Below the pieces are notes generated by a model. It was given only the letters and a program-made list of their open reading frames with translations, was not told the origin of the DNA and did not search any database. The position numbers and the translations under genes were made by a program. From the NCBI GenBank assembly GCA_947164965.1, contig CAMUYR010000002.1:124001-188000 (forward strand): 64,000 nucleotides of DNA, written 5' to 3'. This document shows positions 8,200 through 16,704 of this stretch, piece after piece. This DNA is from an uncultured Prevotella sp. (lineage in GTDB: Bacteria > Bacteroidota > Bacteroidia > Bacteroidales > Bacteroidaceae). The number at the start of each line of letters is the position of its first letter. Within the stretch, counting starts at the first letter, position 1.

Positions 8200-10046
8200 T
8201 GCAGGCGATTATATTGGCAGCGGGCATGGGGCGCCGTTTGGGCGACTACACGAAGAACAATACGAAATGTATGGTTCCCGTGAATGGTGTGAAACTCATT
8301 GACCGACTATTAGGTCAGTTGGCCAAGCAGCAGTTGAAGCGTGTCATCATCGTGGTAGGCTATAAGGGTAAGGAGCTGCGGGAATACTTAGAATCGCAAT
8401 ATGGCCAACAGCTAACAGCTAGTTGCCAATTGCTCTTCGCAGAGAATCCTGTCTACGACAAGACCAATAACATCTACTCGCTGGCTCTTGTCAAGGACCA
8501 ACTACAGGAAGACGACACGCTGCTCATTGAGAGCGACCTCATCTTCAGCGACAAGATGATTCCCATGATTGTCGACAACCCCTATCCCAACCTTGCCCTT
8601 GTTGCTAAATATGAGACATGGATGGATGGCACGATGGTGCGTCTGGACGACGAGCAGAACATCGTGAACTTCATTTCGAAGGATGCCTTCGACTACAATG
8701 ATGTCGACGCCTACTATAAGACGGTTAATATCTATAAGCTGAGTCAGCAGTTCTCGCAGCAGAAGTATGTGCCCTTCCTCGATGCTTATACCAAGGCGGT
8801 GGGCAATAATGAATACTACGAGAACGTGCTGCGCATCATCTCGATGCTTAACAACCACGAGATGAAGGCCCTGCCCATAGGTACGGAGAAGTGGTACGAG
8901 ATAGACGACAAACAGGATCTGGACATCGCTGAAGCCCTGTTTGCTGACGAGAAGGACGTGCTGCGCAAATACTACGGACGCTATGGTGGCTTCTGGCGAT
9001 TCCCCCAGATGCTCGACTTCTGCTATCTGGTGAATCCTTACTTCCCCAGTCGCAGGATGAAGGATGAGTTGCGTGCCAACTTCGACACGTTGCTGACGGA
9101 GTATCCATCGGGTATGAAGGTCAACACGCTCATTGCCAGCAAGAGTTTTGGAGTCAGCGAGCCATATATCGTACCAGGTAATGGTGCTGCAGAACTGATA
9201 AAGAGCCTCCCCCAACCCCTCCAAAGGAGGGGAGAACTGATTGGAATCATCCGTCCAACGTTCGAAGAGTATCCCAACCGATTTGACAAGGACAGTCAGG
9301 TGACCTTTGTGCCTCAGAACGAGGACTATCGCTACAGTGCTGACGACCTGATGGCGTTCTTTGGCGACAAGAATATCCACCTGCTGTTGGTCATCAACCC
9401 TGACAACCCCTCTGGCAACTTCATTCCCAAGGCAGACATCCTTCGTCTGGCCCAATGGTGCGAGGAACGCCAGATCCGACTGGTGGTCGATGAAAGTTTC
9501 GTCGATTTCAGCGAGGATTACGCCAGCAATTCGCTGCTGAGCGACGAGATACTGGAAAGCTATCCTCACATGGCTGTGATGAAGAGTATCTCGAAGAGTT
9601 ATGGTGTGCCTGGCCTTCGTCTGGGTATCCTTGCCTCAGCTGACAAGGAGCTCATCGCACGTATTAAGAAAGAGGTGAGCATCTGGAACCTCAACTCGTT
9701 TGCTGAGTTCTTCATGCAGATATACAACAAACACGAAAAAGACTACCAGCGAGCCTGTGCCAAATTTGTGGCTGAGCGTGCTGACTTCGAACGCCAGTTG
9801 CGCCAGGTTCCTTTCTTCCGTGTGATGTCTTCACAGGCCAACTACTTCCTCTGCGAGGTATTGCCTCCCTATACAGCCAGCGAGATTGTCATCTACATGC
9901 TCAAGCAGCATAACATCCTGACTCGTGACTGTAGCGGAAAGACGGGCTTGGACCCCAATAAGCAATATATGCGCATTGCTGTTCGTGACCATCAGGACAA
10001 TACAAGGCTGGTGGAAGGGCTGAAAAAATTAAAAATTAAAAATTAA
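8199..10046 (+). CDS. Fused nucleotidyltransferase (LicC-like) and PLP-dependent aminotransferase/decarboxylase
   Basis: 615 residues. Residues 1-235 are a sugar/choline-phosphate nucleotidyltransferase with the signature IILAAGMGRRLGDYTKN, the substrate segment KCMVPVNG and the metal-binding ESDLIFSD. Residues about 270-612 are a fold-type I PLP enzyme of the histidinol-phosphate aminotransferase/CobD group: VINPDNPSGN, VVDESFVDF, and the Schiff-base Lys in SISKSYGVPGLRLG. Fusions of this kind suggest that an amine phosphate is made by decarboxylation or transamination and then activated with CTP; that is inference. The downstream LicD gene supports a role in decorating a surface glycan with a phospho-amine. 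A palindromic element contributes SLPQPLQRRGE at about residues 336-346, in a loop. Confidence 0.85.
   Translation: MQAIILAAGMGRRLGDYTKNNTKCMVPVNGVKLIDRLLGQLAKQQLKRVIIVVGYKGKELREYLESQYGQQLTASCQLLFAENPVYDKTNNIYSLALVKDQLQEDDTLLIESDLIFSDKMIPMIVDNPYPNLALVAKYETWMDGTMVRLDDEQNIVNFISKDAFDYNDVDAYYKTVNIYKLSQQFSQQKYVPFLDAYTKAVGNNEYYENVLRIISMLNNHEMKALPIGTEKWYEIDDKQDLDIAEALFADEKDVLRKYYGRYGGFWRFPQMLDFCYLVNPYFPSRRMKDELRANFDTLLTEYPSGMKVNTLIASKSFGVSEPYIVPGNGAAELIKSLPQPLQRRGELIGIIRPTFEEYPNRFDKDSQVTFVPQNEDYRYSADDLMAFFGDKNIHLLLVINPDNPSGNFIPKADILRLAQWCEERQIRLVVDESFVDFSEDYASNSLLSDEILESYPHMAVMKSISKSYGVPGLRLGILASADKELIARIKKEVSIWNLNSFAEFFMQIYNKHEKDYQRACAKFVAERADFERQLRQVPFFRVMSSQANYFLCEVLPPYTASEIVIYMLKQHNILTRDCSGKTGLDPNKQYMRIAVRDHQDNTRLVEGLKKLKIKN
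9206..9234 (+). repeat. In-frame palindromic element, copy 2 (PLP domain)
   Basis: 29 bp, differing from copy 1 at two positions (A for G in the spacer and in the loop). It is read in a different frame from copy 1, giving SLPQPLQRRGE rather than SPDPSEGGE, and neither frame contains a stop. Confidence 0.8.
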
Positions 10047-10065
10047 GAGTTAAGAATTAAGAAAA

Positions 10066-11022
10066 ATGGTTTCAGTCATCCAACAGTCGCAAATAGAACA
10101 ACTGCACATCGACCCTGCAGAATGCATAGAATGGGTAAAAGCAGGATTCTTGGCCAAGGACAATACACAAATGCCTGCCAAACTCAGCGTACATCCACAG
10201 GGGGAGGACTTCATGACCACTATGCCGTGTCTGCTGCCCGAACACAATGGAAAAAAATATTTCGGCATTAAACTGGTAAGTCGCATAGAAGGCCAGACAC
10301 CTACCCTGAAAAGTGACATAACGCTATACGATGCGGAAACGGGGCAGTTGTTGGCAGTGATTGATGGTGACTGGATTACTGCTATGCGTACAGGAGCTGT
10401 CGCAGCCTTGGCAGCAAGAACCTTTCAACGCGAGGGTACTGATACCTACTCCATGATAGGCTTGGGAAATATTGCCAGAGCTGTGGCCTTATGCCTCATA
10501 GAAGACAACAGAAACAGAGATATCAATATCCGGCTCATGCGTTATAAAGACCAAGCAGAGCATTTCATTGAGCGTTTCAAGGCTTATAATAATGTCTCGT
10601 TTGAGATTATTGATGATAAGAATGCTTTTGTAGCAGAGGCTGATGTATTGATCTCTTGTGTGACCGTTGCCACAGAGTTATTGTTTCCTGACGACACACT
10701 ATTCAAGAAAGGCATCACGGTGATTCCCGTTCACGTTCGTGGATTCCAAAACTGCGACCTGTTCTTCGACAAGGTTTTTGGTGACGATACAGGGCAGATA
10801 GAAAAATTCAAGTACTTTAATCAATTCCACGAATACGACGAGATTCACCACGTATTGCAAGGCAAGAATCCTGGCCGTACCAACAACGATGAGCGTATCT
10901 TAAGCTACAACTACGGCATTGCCCTTCACGACATTGTTTTCGCTTCACGTATTTATGAGAAAGCGAAAGCTGGTGCCATCAGCTTTGAATACACCAAACA
11001 GGACAAGAAAATCTGGGTTTAA
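10066..11022 (+). CDS. Ornithine cyclodeaminase / mu-crystallin family enzyme
   Basis: 318 residues. NAD(P)-dependent family that includes ornithine cyclodeaminase, alanine dehydrogenase (archaeal type) and SbnB-like enzymes of diaminopropionate synthesis. Seen: the substrate-side Lys segment FGIKLVSRIEGQTPTLKSD (about residues 66-84), VIDGDWITAMRTGAVAALAA (about 101-120) and a Rossmann GLGNIARAVALCL (about 135-147). It lies 19 bases after the nucleotidyltransferase/PLP fusion on the same strand, so it may supply or modify that enzyme's amino substrate. The substrate cannot be read from sequence. Its stop codon overlaps the converging LicD stop. Confidence 0.8.
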   Translation: MVSVIQQSQIEQLHIDPAECIEWVKAGFLAKDNTQMPAKLSVHPQGEDFMTTMPCLLPEHNGKKYFGIKLVSRIEGQTPTLKSDITLYDAETGQLLAVIDGDWITAMRTGAVAALAARTFQREGTDTYSMIGLGNIARAVALCLIEDNRNRDINIRLMRYKDQAEHFIERFKAYNNVSFEIIDDKNAFVAEADVLISCVTVATELLFPDDTLFKKGITVIPVHVRGFQNCDLFFDKVFGDDTGQIEKFKYFNQFHEYDEIHHVLQGKNPGRTNNDERILSYNYGIALHDIVFASRIYEKAKAGAISFEYTKQDKKIWV

Positions 11023-11822
11023 TCTAGCCAGTAAGCCTCGAAATGATGGGTGACGCGTTGCTCCACAGGAGGCAGTGTCATATAGTCGCCATAGGTCCGT
11101 TCGAGATAGTCCTTATAGCCCACCATCGTCTTATACATTTTCCCTTCAAATTCGATATCCACATCTGATGCGATATCCTCAGCAGGGAAACAGCCTTTGA
11201 TTTTAGGACCAGCCTCCGTCATATTGCAGACGGTATTCGTTGGCGTCTCCAGCACGATGAGTTTCCTAATCATCTTATTGACGAAGGAGACAGGGAAAGG
11301 CAACGACTTATAGCACCAATAAGCCAGTGTGGAATAGAGCGGATTGAAATCAGATATCTTACAACGACGAATCTTATAAAGGAGTTTCTTCAATTTAAAC
11401 GCACGCACGCGTTCCTTATTATTATCACTGACATAATCGACAGGGAAGATGTCCATATAGACATTGATCTCATAACCCTTAACCTCATCCTCCACCATAC
11501 GGGTTCGCAAGTCAACAACCTTGGCATACGTATAATAATAATGTGGTTCACGCTGCGGATCAATGGCCTTATACACCCCAGACGCATCATGATAGGTCTG
11601 CAGAAACTGCTCGTAGTCCTGACGAGGCATATAAATGTCGATATCATCGTCCCAAGGAATGTAGCCCTTATGACGGACAGCACCTATCAGCGTGCCACTC
11701 GACAGGAAGTAACGCAAGCCATGCGACACGCAAAACTGATGTACTGCATCCAGTATTCCAAGCTGAATCTGGCGCAGTTCCTGAATATCTTCTATCTTCT
11801 TCATATGATTATGTACGTCCAA
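11019..11822 (-). CDS. LicD-family phosphotransferase
   Basis: 267 residues. LicD proteins transfer phosphocholine or related groups from CDP-activated donors to surface glycans. The family core is clear: FLSSGTLIGAVRHKG followed by IPWDDDIDIYMPR (about residues 37-64), with the metal-binding DDDID. Several His and Asp residues lie further on, as in the LicD/fukutin group. The start at 11822 overlaps the end of the acyltransferase gene by 14 bases; an ATG at 11804 would leave a 4-base gap and is equally possible. With the cytidylyltransferase-like fusion at 8199-10046 it makes a plausible activation-and-transfer pair. Confidence 0.85.
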   Translation of the reverse strand: MDVHNHMKKIEDIQELRQIQLGILDAVHQFCVSHGLRYFLSSGTLIGAVRHKGYIPWDDDIDIYMPRQDYEQFLQTYHDASGVYKAIDPQREPHYYYTYAKVVDLRTRMVEDEVKGYEINVYMDIFPVDYVSDNNKERVRAFKLKKLLYKIRRCKISDFNPLYSTLAYWCYKSLPFPVSFVNKMIRKLIVLETPTNTVCNMTEAGPKIKGCFPAEDIASDVDIEFEGKMYKTMVGYKDYLERTYGDYMTLPPVEQRVTHHFEAYWLD

Positions 11823-12894
11823 ACAGCCACTTCTTAAGGAACGGGCTGATACGCAGAATGTTAGAGGTGATGATGCTAAAGCCGATGACCAGCAGTGCCA
11901 GGAAGAAAGACAGCGAGGTGTCTAACACGAAATTATGGCGATACTGGTCGAAGAACGAGCCAATGGTTGGCAGATTGGGCATGAACAGATAGTGTATCAG
12001 ATAGATATCCAACGTTCTGCGACCAATATACTGGAAGCTGCGTCCAACCACTGTAAACTTGGTAAAGTACTGGTGGTAATGGCGGAAATACATAAACGTG
12101 ATGGTCAGCAGTGCAAAACGTGCCAACGTCAATGGGATGACAGCCCACGTCATTCGTAACGTATGCCACTTAAGCGAATCGAGGGCAGCAAAGATCACCA
12201 CGATGATCAGCAAGGGATAGAACCATCGGCTGTCCATCACCTTCTGCGCACCATTCCAGTAGCGATGCACAATATTTCCATAGATAAAGAAGGGGAAATA
12301 CAGGAATAGCTGGCTGATACTCGAGGTATCCATAAATTCATTGGGAGCGCCACGCCATCCAAAGGCCCATGCGAAATACTTGGGTTGGTAACAGGTTTCA
12401 TAAAAGCCCAGCGATATAAAGAACAGCAGGGTGATGGGTATCCACGATTTCCACTTCAGCTTGCTCTCCACATAGCTGAACAGATAATAGATGATAAACA
12501 TGTAGAGCAGCACGATGGTAAACCAATAGCCACCCTTCAGAGGTCGTCCTATCCACTCCACGACAGTAGCGCCAAAGTCTTTGCCCAGAATGGCAGCACC
12601 AAAAAGGAAGAAGACAATGGTAGGAATGGTCTGCACACGGAATTTCTTAGCCAACAGCGTTCCCAGGTTCTTCAGGTCCCACACCTGCGAAGCCTTATAG
12701 GCCAGGAAGCCACTGACAAAGAAGAACAGAGGCATGCGGAACATGATGAGGAACTGCATGGACGACGACATCTTTGGTGCCATACCGAATCCCATGCCTG
12801 CCACGTGGTTGGCAACAACCAGTATCATGGTGAAGCCACGCAGGGCATCGAGCCACTCCAAACGAGGCTTCTTGACTTTTACTATTTCACTCAT
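11809..12894 (-). CDS. Membrane acyltransferase family 3
   Basis: 361 residues from ATG 12894. An integral membrane O-acyltransferase (OafA/NolL-like) that probably acetylates a surface polysaccharide. Seen: the N-terminal LEWLDALRGFTMILVVANHV with the conserved DALRG and His, and about ten hydrophobic segments (for example MFRMPLFFFVSGFLAYKA). An upstream ATG-extended frame exists to 12951, but the promoter -7 box ends at 12900, only 5 bases before this ATG, so 12894 is the credible start and the mRNA is nearly leaderless. It overlaps licD downstream. Confidence 0.85.
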   Translation of the reverse strand: MSEIVKVKKPRLEWLDALRGFTMILVVANHVAGMGFGMAPKMSSSMQFLIMFRMPLFFFVSGFLAYKASQVWDLKNLGTLLAKKFRVQTIPTIVFFLFGAAILGKDFGATVVEWIGRPLKGGYWFTIVLLYMFIIYYLFSYVESKLKWKSWIPITLLFFISLGFYETCYQPKYFAWAFGWRGAPNEFMDTSSISQLFLYFPFFIYGNIVHRYWNGAQKVMDSRWFYPLLIIVVIFAALDSLKWHTLRMTWAVIPLTLARFALLTITFMYFRHYHQYFTKFTVVGRSFQYIGRRTLDIYLIHYLFMPNLPTIGSFFDQYRHNFVLDTSLSFFLALLVIGFSIITSNILRISPFLKKWLFGRT

Positions 12895-12899
12895 GGCTG

Positions 12900-12948
12900 C
12901 AAATTTACGCATAATATTTTGATTTTCAAATAAAAAGTAGTATTTTTG
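12900..12948. promoter_or_regulatory. Face-to-face divergent promoters with almost no leader
   Basis: Plus strand: TTTG 12918-12921, 19 bp, TATTTTTG 12941-12948, then ATG at 12958. Minus strand: TTTG at 12927-12930, 19 bp, TAAATTTG 12900-12907, then ATG at 12894. Both have ideal spacing. The two -33 boxes lie in the same 13 bp, so polymerases would compete. Predicted leaders are about 0-6 bases on each side. Confidence 0.7.
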
Positions 12949-12957
12949 CACGTTGGA

Positions 12958-14391
12958 ATGGATAATTTAAAGGAGAAAACAGCCAAGGGACTCTTCTGGG
13001 GAGCGATGAACAATGGCAGCACACAAGTGCTGAACCTCTTGATAGGCATCTTCCTCGGACGACTGCTGACGCCTGCCGAATATGGTATTGTGGGGGTGCT
13101 CACCATCTTCACTGCTGTGGCAGGCTGTCTTCAGGCCAGTGGCTTTACGCAGGGACTCATCAACCTGAAGTCGCCCACAGCCAGAGACTACAACTCCGTC
13201 TTCTGGTTTAACATCTCTGCCAGCATCATCCTTTACACCATTCTCTTCTTCTGCGCCCCACTCATTGCCCGATATTTCAAACAGCCCTGTCTGGTCGAAG
13301 TGTCACGAGTGGTATTCCTCGTGCTGCCCATCTCAGCCCTGGGCATCGTCTATCATGCCTATCTGGTCAAGAACATGATGAACAAGGAGATAGCCATCCT
13401 TGCCTTCTGGGCCCTGTCCATCTCTGGCATCACGGGTATCGTCCTGGCTTTCAACGACTTCAGCTATTGGAGCCTGGTATGCCAACAGCTTATTTACATT
13501 ATTGTCCTCAACATTGGACGTTACTACTATGTCAAGTGGCGCCCCTCTTTCCATATCGATTTCGGTCCTGTCCGACAGATGTTCAACTTCTGCGTCAAGC
13601 TGTTGGTCACCAATGTCATCAACACCCTGAACCAGCACCTGTTGACCTTTATCTTTGGTCGTATGTTCCCGATTCATACCGTTGGTAACTATTCGCAAGC
13701 CAACAAGTGGAACAATATGGCGCATTCCACCATATCAAATACGATCGGACAAATCACCCAGACAGTGTTCGTCTCTGTCTCCGACGAGCAGGACCGTGAG
13801 TTGCATGTCTTCAGAAAACTCCTGCGATTCACAGCCTTCCTCTCCTTCCCTGCCATGTTCGGACTGGCCCTTGTAGCCCATGAGTTTATCCTTTGCACGA
13901 TAGGTCCTAAGTGGATCAACTGTGTACTGCTCCTGCAGATACTGTGTATTGGTGGTGCTTTCTTCCCCCTGCATGTCCTCTATCAGAATCTGATTATCGC
14001 ACGAGGCAAGTCAAACCTTTACATGTGGTGTACCATCAGCCAGATTGTAGTCCAGTTGCTGGCCATCTTACTGCTTCATAAGAAGGGCATCACGACCATT
14101 GTCTGTGCCTATTCCCTCCTGAACGTCATCTGGCTGTTTGTATGGCAGGCCATTGCTGGCAGAATGATCGGGCTGCGACTCCTTGACATGCTGAAAGATG
14201 TGGTGCCCTTCATGCTCATTGCCCTGCTGGTCATGGTGGCCACCTACTTCCTCACAGCATCGTTCGATGCTTTGTTGCTGGCGATGATCTCAAGAGTTGT
14301 GATTGCAGCCTTGCTCTATGCGCTCCTGATGAAACTGTCGCATGCCAAGGTGATGGAAGAGTGTATTAATTTCGTCAGAAAGAAATATTAA
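12958..14391 (+). CDS. Polysaccharide flippase (Wzx/MOP family)
   Basis: 477 residues from ATG 12958. A multi-pass membrane protein of the polysaccharide transporter family, expected to move lipid-linked glycan units across the inner membrane. Seen: KTAKGLFWGAMNNGSTQVLNLLIGIFLGRLL-type N-terminus with the amphipathic first helix, then about 12-14 hydrophobic segments, and FGRMFPIHTVGNYSQANKW in the middle, typical of the WzxC-like branch. A TTG at 12946 lies within the promoter -7 box and is not the start. Neighbours are glycosyltransferases and decoration enzymes. Its stop overlaps the convergent glycosyltransferase stop by 3 bases. Confidence 0.85.
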   Translation: MDNLKEKTAKGLFWGAMNNGSTQVLNLLIGIFLGRLLTPAEYGIVGVLTIFTAVAGCLQASGFTQGLINLKSPTARDYNSVFWFNISASIILYTILFFCAPLIARYFKQPCLVEVSRVVFLVLPISALGIVYHAYLVKNMMNKEIAILAFWALSISGITGIVLAFNDFSYWSLVCQQLIYIIVLNIGRYYYVKWRPSFHIDFGPVRQMFNFCVKLLVTNVINTLNQHLLTFIFGRMFPIHTVGNYSQANKWNNMAHSTISNTIGQITQTVFVSVSDEQDRELHVFRKLLRFTAFLSFPAMFGLALVAHEFILCTIGPKWINCVLLLQILCIGGAFFPLHVLYQNLIIARGKSNLYMWCTISQIVVQLLAILLLHKKGITTIVCAYSLLNVIWLFVWQAIAGRMIGLRLLDMLKDVVPFMLIALLVMVATYFLTASFDALLLAMISRVVIAALLYALLMKLSHAKVMEECINFVRKKY

Positions 14392-15350
14392 TAAGGTACG
14401 CGAAGCCAACGCTTATACAACCATTTGATGGTCAGATAGGAGAACCTCAACAGACGAAGCGTTGAGGGATGAGCTGTCAGCAGGTGAAGAAGGCTGAACA
14501 GCCCTGATGGTTTGTAATGACATTTCCTGCTTATCTCGTCTACCGTAAGCCCTACTTTCATCGCGTCGTAATAGGTATTCAGCATACCTGTCTCCATCGC
14601 AAAACGGAATGTCTGCTTTGTGTCATGCGCTTGAAAGAAAGAGACGACTAGTTGGTTGGCTTTCAAGAAGGACTCCACATGGCGTGGCGATATCTGGTCG
14701 GAAAAGCTGCCTGCAGAGAATATCTGATAGTGGTAGACGGGCTCCGACACGGTATCCACCGTCTTGGCACAGAAGAACAATCGTGGTGTCACAGCATAGT
14801 CTTCTGCCTGATTGACACCTTCTTCCGGACTGATGCCGTTCTCTGTAAATAATGTTCGCCTGACGAGTCTGCCACATAGGTTATGAGGCACTGTATGGTG
14901 TATCAAGAGCATTTTCAATACCGTTTCCTGATTCTCTGTGGGAAGTTGGAGCGTTTCATATTGGTCATCACCACGATAGATACGAATACAGCCTGTCACG
15001 ATATCCGCATCCGTTTCCTTCTGCTTGGCTACCAGTCGTTCTACAGCATCTGGCGACAGGAAGTCATCGCTGTCGACATTCAGCACAAAGTCTCCTGTGG
15101 CAGCATTCAGAGCTGTCTTTCGTGCTGCGCCCAGTCCTGAGTTCTTGTCATGGCGCACCAGCTTTGTTTGAGCTCTTTTGTCAGGATATTTCGCAATCAC
15201 CGCTTCCAACAGCTGCATGCTGTTGTCTGGCGTGCAGTCGTCGACAAAGACATACTCCACATCCTGGTAGGTCTGCTCAAACAGCGATACAGCACATTTC
15301 TCTATGTACTTTTCTACGCCATAAACGGGAACCAATATCGACACTTTCAT
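14388..15350 (-). CDS. Glycosyltransferase family 2
   Basis: 320 residues. A GT-A fold inverting glycosyltransferase: KVSILVPVYGVEKYIEKC at the N-terminus, VFVDDCTPDNS, KNSGLGAARKTAL, and the DxD-type metal motif NVDSDDFLSPDA (about residues 92-103). The C-terminal 100 residues are basic and hydrophobic. The acceptor and donor sugars cannot be inferred. It is 2 bases downstream of a second GT2 gene and probably in the same transcript. It most likely builds the glycan handled by the adjacent flippase. Confidence 0.85.
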   Translation of the reverse strand: MKVSILVPVYGVEKYIEKCAVSLFEQTYQDVEYVFVDDCTPDNSMQLLEAVIAKYPDKRAQTKLVRHDKNSGLGAARKTALNAATGDFVLNVDSDDFLSPDAVERLVAKQKETDADIVTGCIRIYRGDDQYETLQLPTENQETVLKMLLIHHTVPHNLCGRLVRRTLFTENGISPEEGVNQAEDYAVTPRLFFCAKTVDTVSEPVYHYQIFSAGSFSDQISPRHVESFLKANQLVVSFFQAHDTKQTFRFAMETGMLNTYYDAMKVGLTVDEISRKCHYKPSGLFSLLHLLTAHPSTLRLLRFSYLTIKWLYKRWLRVPY

Positions 15351-15352
15351 CT

Positions 15353-16168
15353 TCAGAGCGGAATATGTTTAAACTTGTCGTTGAGGAATCTCGCCACCTT
15401 GGCGATGACTCTCACCAGAGGAAACAGACTATGGAAGTGGGACAGCACGATGAAGTCGTCGAGCATGGCGTTATGGAGGCGTGCCAGCTTCTGATAGTCG
15501 TCCCTATAGAACGGTTCCACCACCTCAGCTATCATACGCTGCTTTTCCGTCAACGTGTCGCGCCATCGCTGTTTGCTGATGCCACCACCCTCGCAGACAG
15601 CCAGGATTTCTGGAATACACGAGAGTGTTATTTTGTCTTTGGCCAACGGTTCGACCACCGACTTGAAGTCGGCTGTCAATTTGTACGACTCGTCGAAACC
15701 GTATTTCTGCAACACTTCCCTGCGATAATAGACAGCCTGATGGTTGATGCCCATCGACAGGACATCATAGAGCGTCATCTTGTCTTTCACCATTCTCACC
15801 TCGCCACCATAGCTCTCGCCACCTAATATAATGGCGCCATCGTAGGCGTCGACCAGCGACAGCACTTTCTCGTTGGCAAAACAATCGCCAGCATTCATAA
15901 AGACCACATAATCGCCCGTCACCAGCCTTACACCTTTGTTCATGGCATTATAGATGCCAGTATCCTTCTCTGACACAGAGGTGGTGATGATATCCTGATA
16001 GTTGGCTATCACATCCAAAGAACCGTCCTGACTTCCTCCGTCGATGACGACCACTTCCTTTTGGGCATAGGCCAGACGACGGATGCTCTGGAGCGTTCGT
16101 TCCAGTCCGCTGGCATTGTTATAGGTGACAACAATGATTGAATAGGTTCGCTTGTTCGTCTCCATCAC
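15353..16168 (-). CDS. Glycosyltransferase family 2 (WcaA-like)
   Basis: 271 residues. N-terminus SIIVVTYNNASGLERTLQS, then VVVIDGGSQDGS (about residues 39-50), DTGIYNAMNKGV (about 69-80) and VFMNAGDCF, which stands for the DxD motif. These are characteristic of WcaA/WbbD-like GT2 enzymes of colanic acid and O-antigen synthesis. Its 3' end is 2 bases before the next glycosyltransferase and its start overlaps nadD by 4 bases, so the sugar genes may be read from the yicC-gmk-nadD promoter. Confidence 0.8.
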   Translation of the reverse strand: MMETNKRTYSIIVVTYNNASGLERTLQSIRRLAYAQKEVVVIDGGSQDGSLDVIANYQDIITTSVSEKDTGIYNAMNKGVRLVTGDYVVFMNAGDCFANEKVLSLVDAYDGAIILGGESYGGEVRMVKDKMTLYDVLSMGINHQAVYYRREVLQKYGFDESYKLTADFKSVVEPLAKDKITLSCIPEILAVCEGGGISKQRWRDTLTEKQRMIAEVVEPFYRDDYQKLARLHNAMLDDFIVLSHFHSLFPLVRVIAKVARFLNDKFKHIPL

Positions 16169-16704
16169 TGATAGTTTTTCTCCACGTCACTGATAATCTG
16201 GTCAGGCACCAGTCCCTTGATGCTCTCCCCTGCCCTCACCCGCTGTCGGATCTCCGTGCTCGACACAGGCAACAAGGGGACATCGACAGTACCCTGATAC
16301 TGATCGCGAGGATAGACGATGACGTCGTATTGCCTCAGGATATCCTTCCAATGGCGCCACCGTTCAAAGTGTGCCCAGTTGTCACCACCTATTAATAAAT
16401 AGAAGCGACAGTCAGGATAGTCCTTAGACAGATGCTGCAGCGTATTCCAAGTATAGCTAGGCTTGGGCAAGTGAAACTCGTAGTCGCAGGCTTTCACTCC
16501 CTCAACACCCTCCAGCGCCTTTTGAGCCATCTCAAGACGTAAGCCATCATCCAGCAAATCTGCCTGCTGTTTCAAGGGATTCTGTGGCGATACCATCAGC
16601 CATACTTCATCCAGTCCGCACTGCTTTAAAACAGCTTGTGCTATGGCTACATGACCATAGTGTATGGGGTTAAACGATCCACCAAAGAGTCCCACATTTT
16701 TCAT
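16165..16704 (-). CDS. nadD: Nicotinate-nucleotide adenylyltransferase
   Basis: 179 residues. Converts nicotinate mononucleotide and ATP to deamido-NAD in NAD synthesis. Seen: the nucleotidyltransferase motif GLFGGSFNPIHYGHVAIAQ (residues 5-23), the MVSPQNPLK loop, LLIGGDNW, and the C-terminal VSSTEIRQRVRAG in place of the ISSTxIR motif. Slightly short for the family (about 190). Start overlaps the gmk stop by 4 bases, indicating coupled translation. Confidence 0.92.
   Translation of the reverse strand: MKNVGLFGGSFNPIHYGHVAIAQAVLKQCGLDEVWLMVSPQNPLKQQADLLDDGLRLEMAQKALEGVEGVKACDYEFHLPKPSYTWNTLQHLSKDYPDCRFYLLIGGDNWAHFERWRHWKDILRQYDVIVYPRDQYQGTVDVPLLPVSSTEIRQRVRAGESIKGLVPDQIISDVEKNYQ

Noticed and set aside
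8502..9569. A 355-residue antisense frame inside the nucleotidyltransferase/PLP gene
   Set aside because: No motif, no promoter, and the sense frame is well supported.
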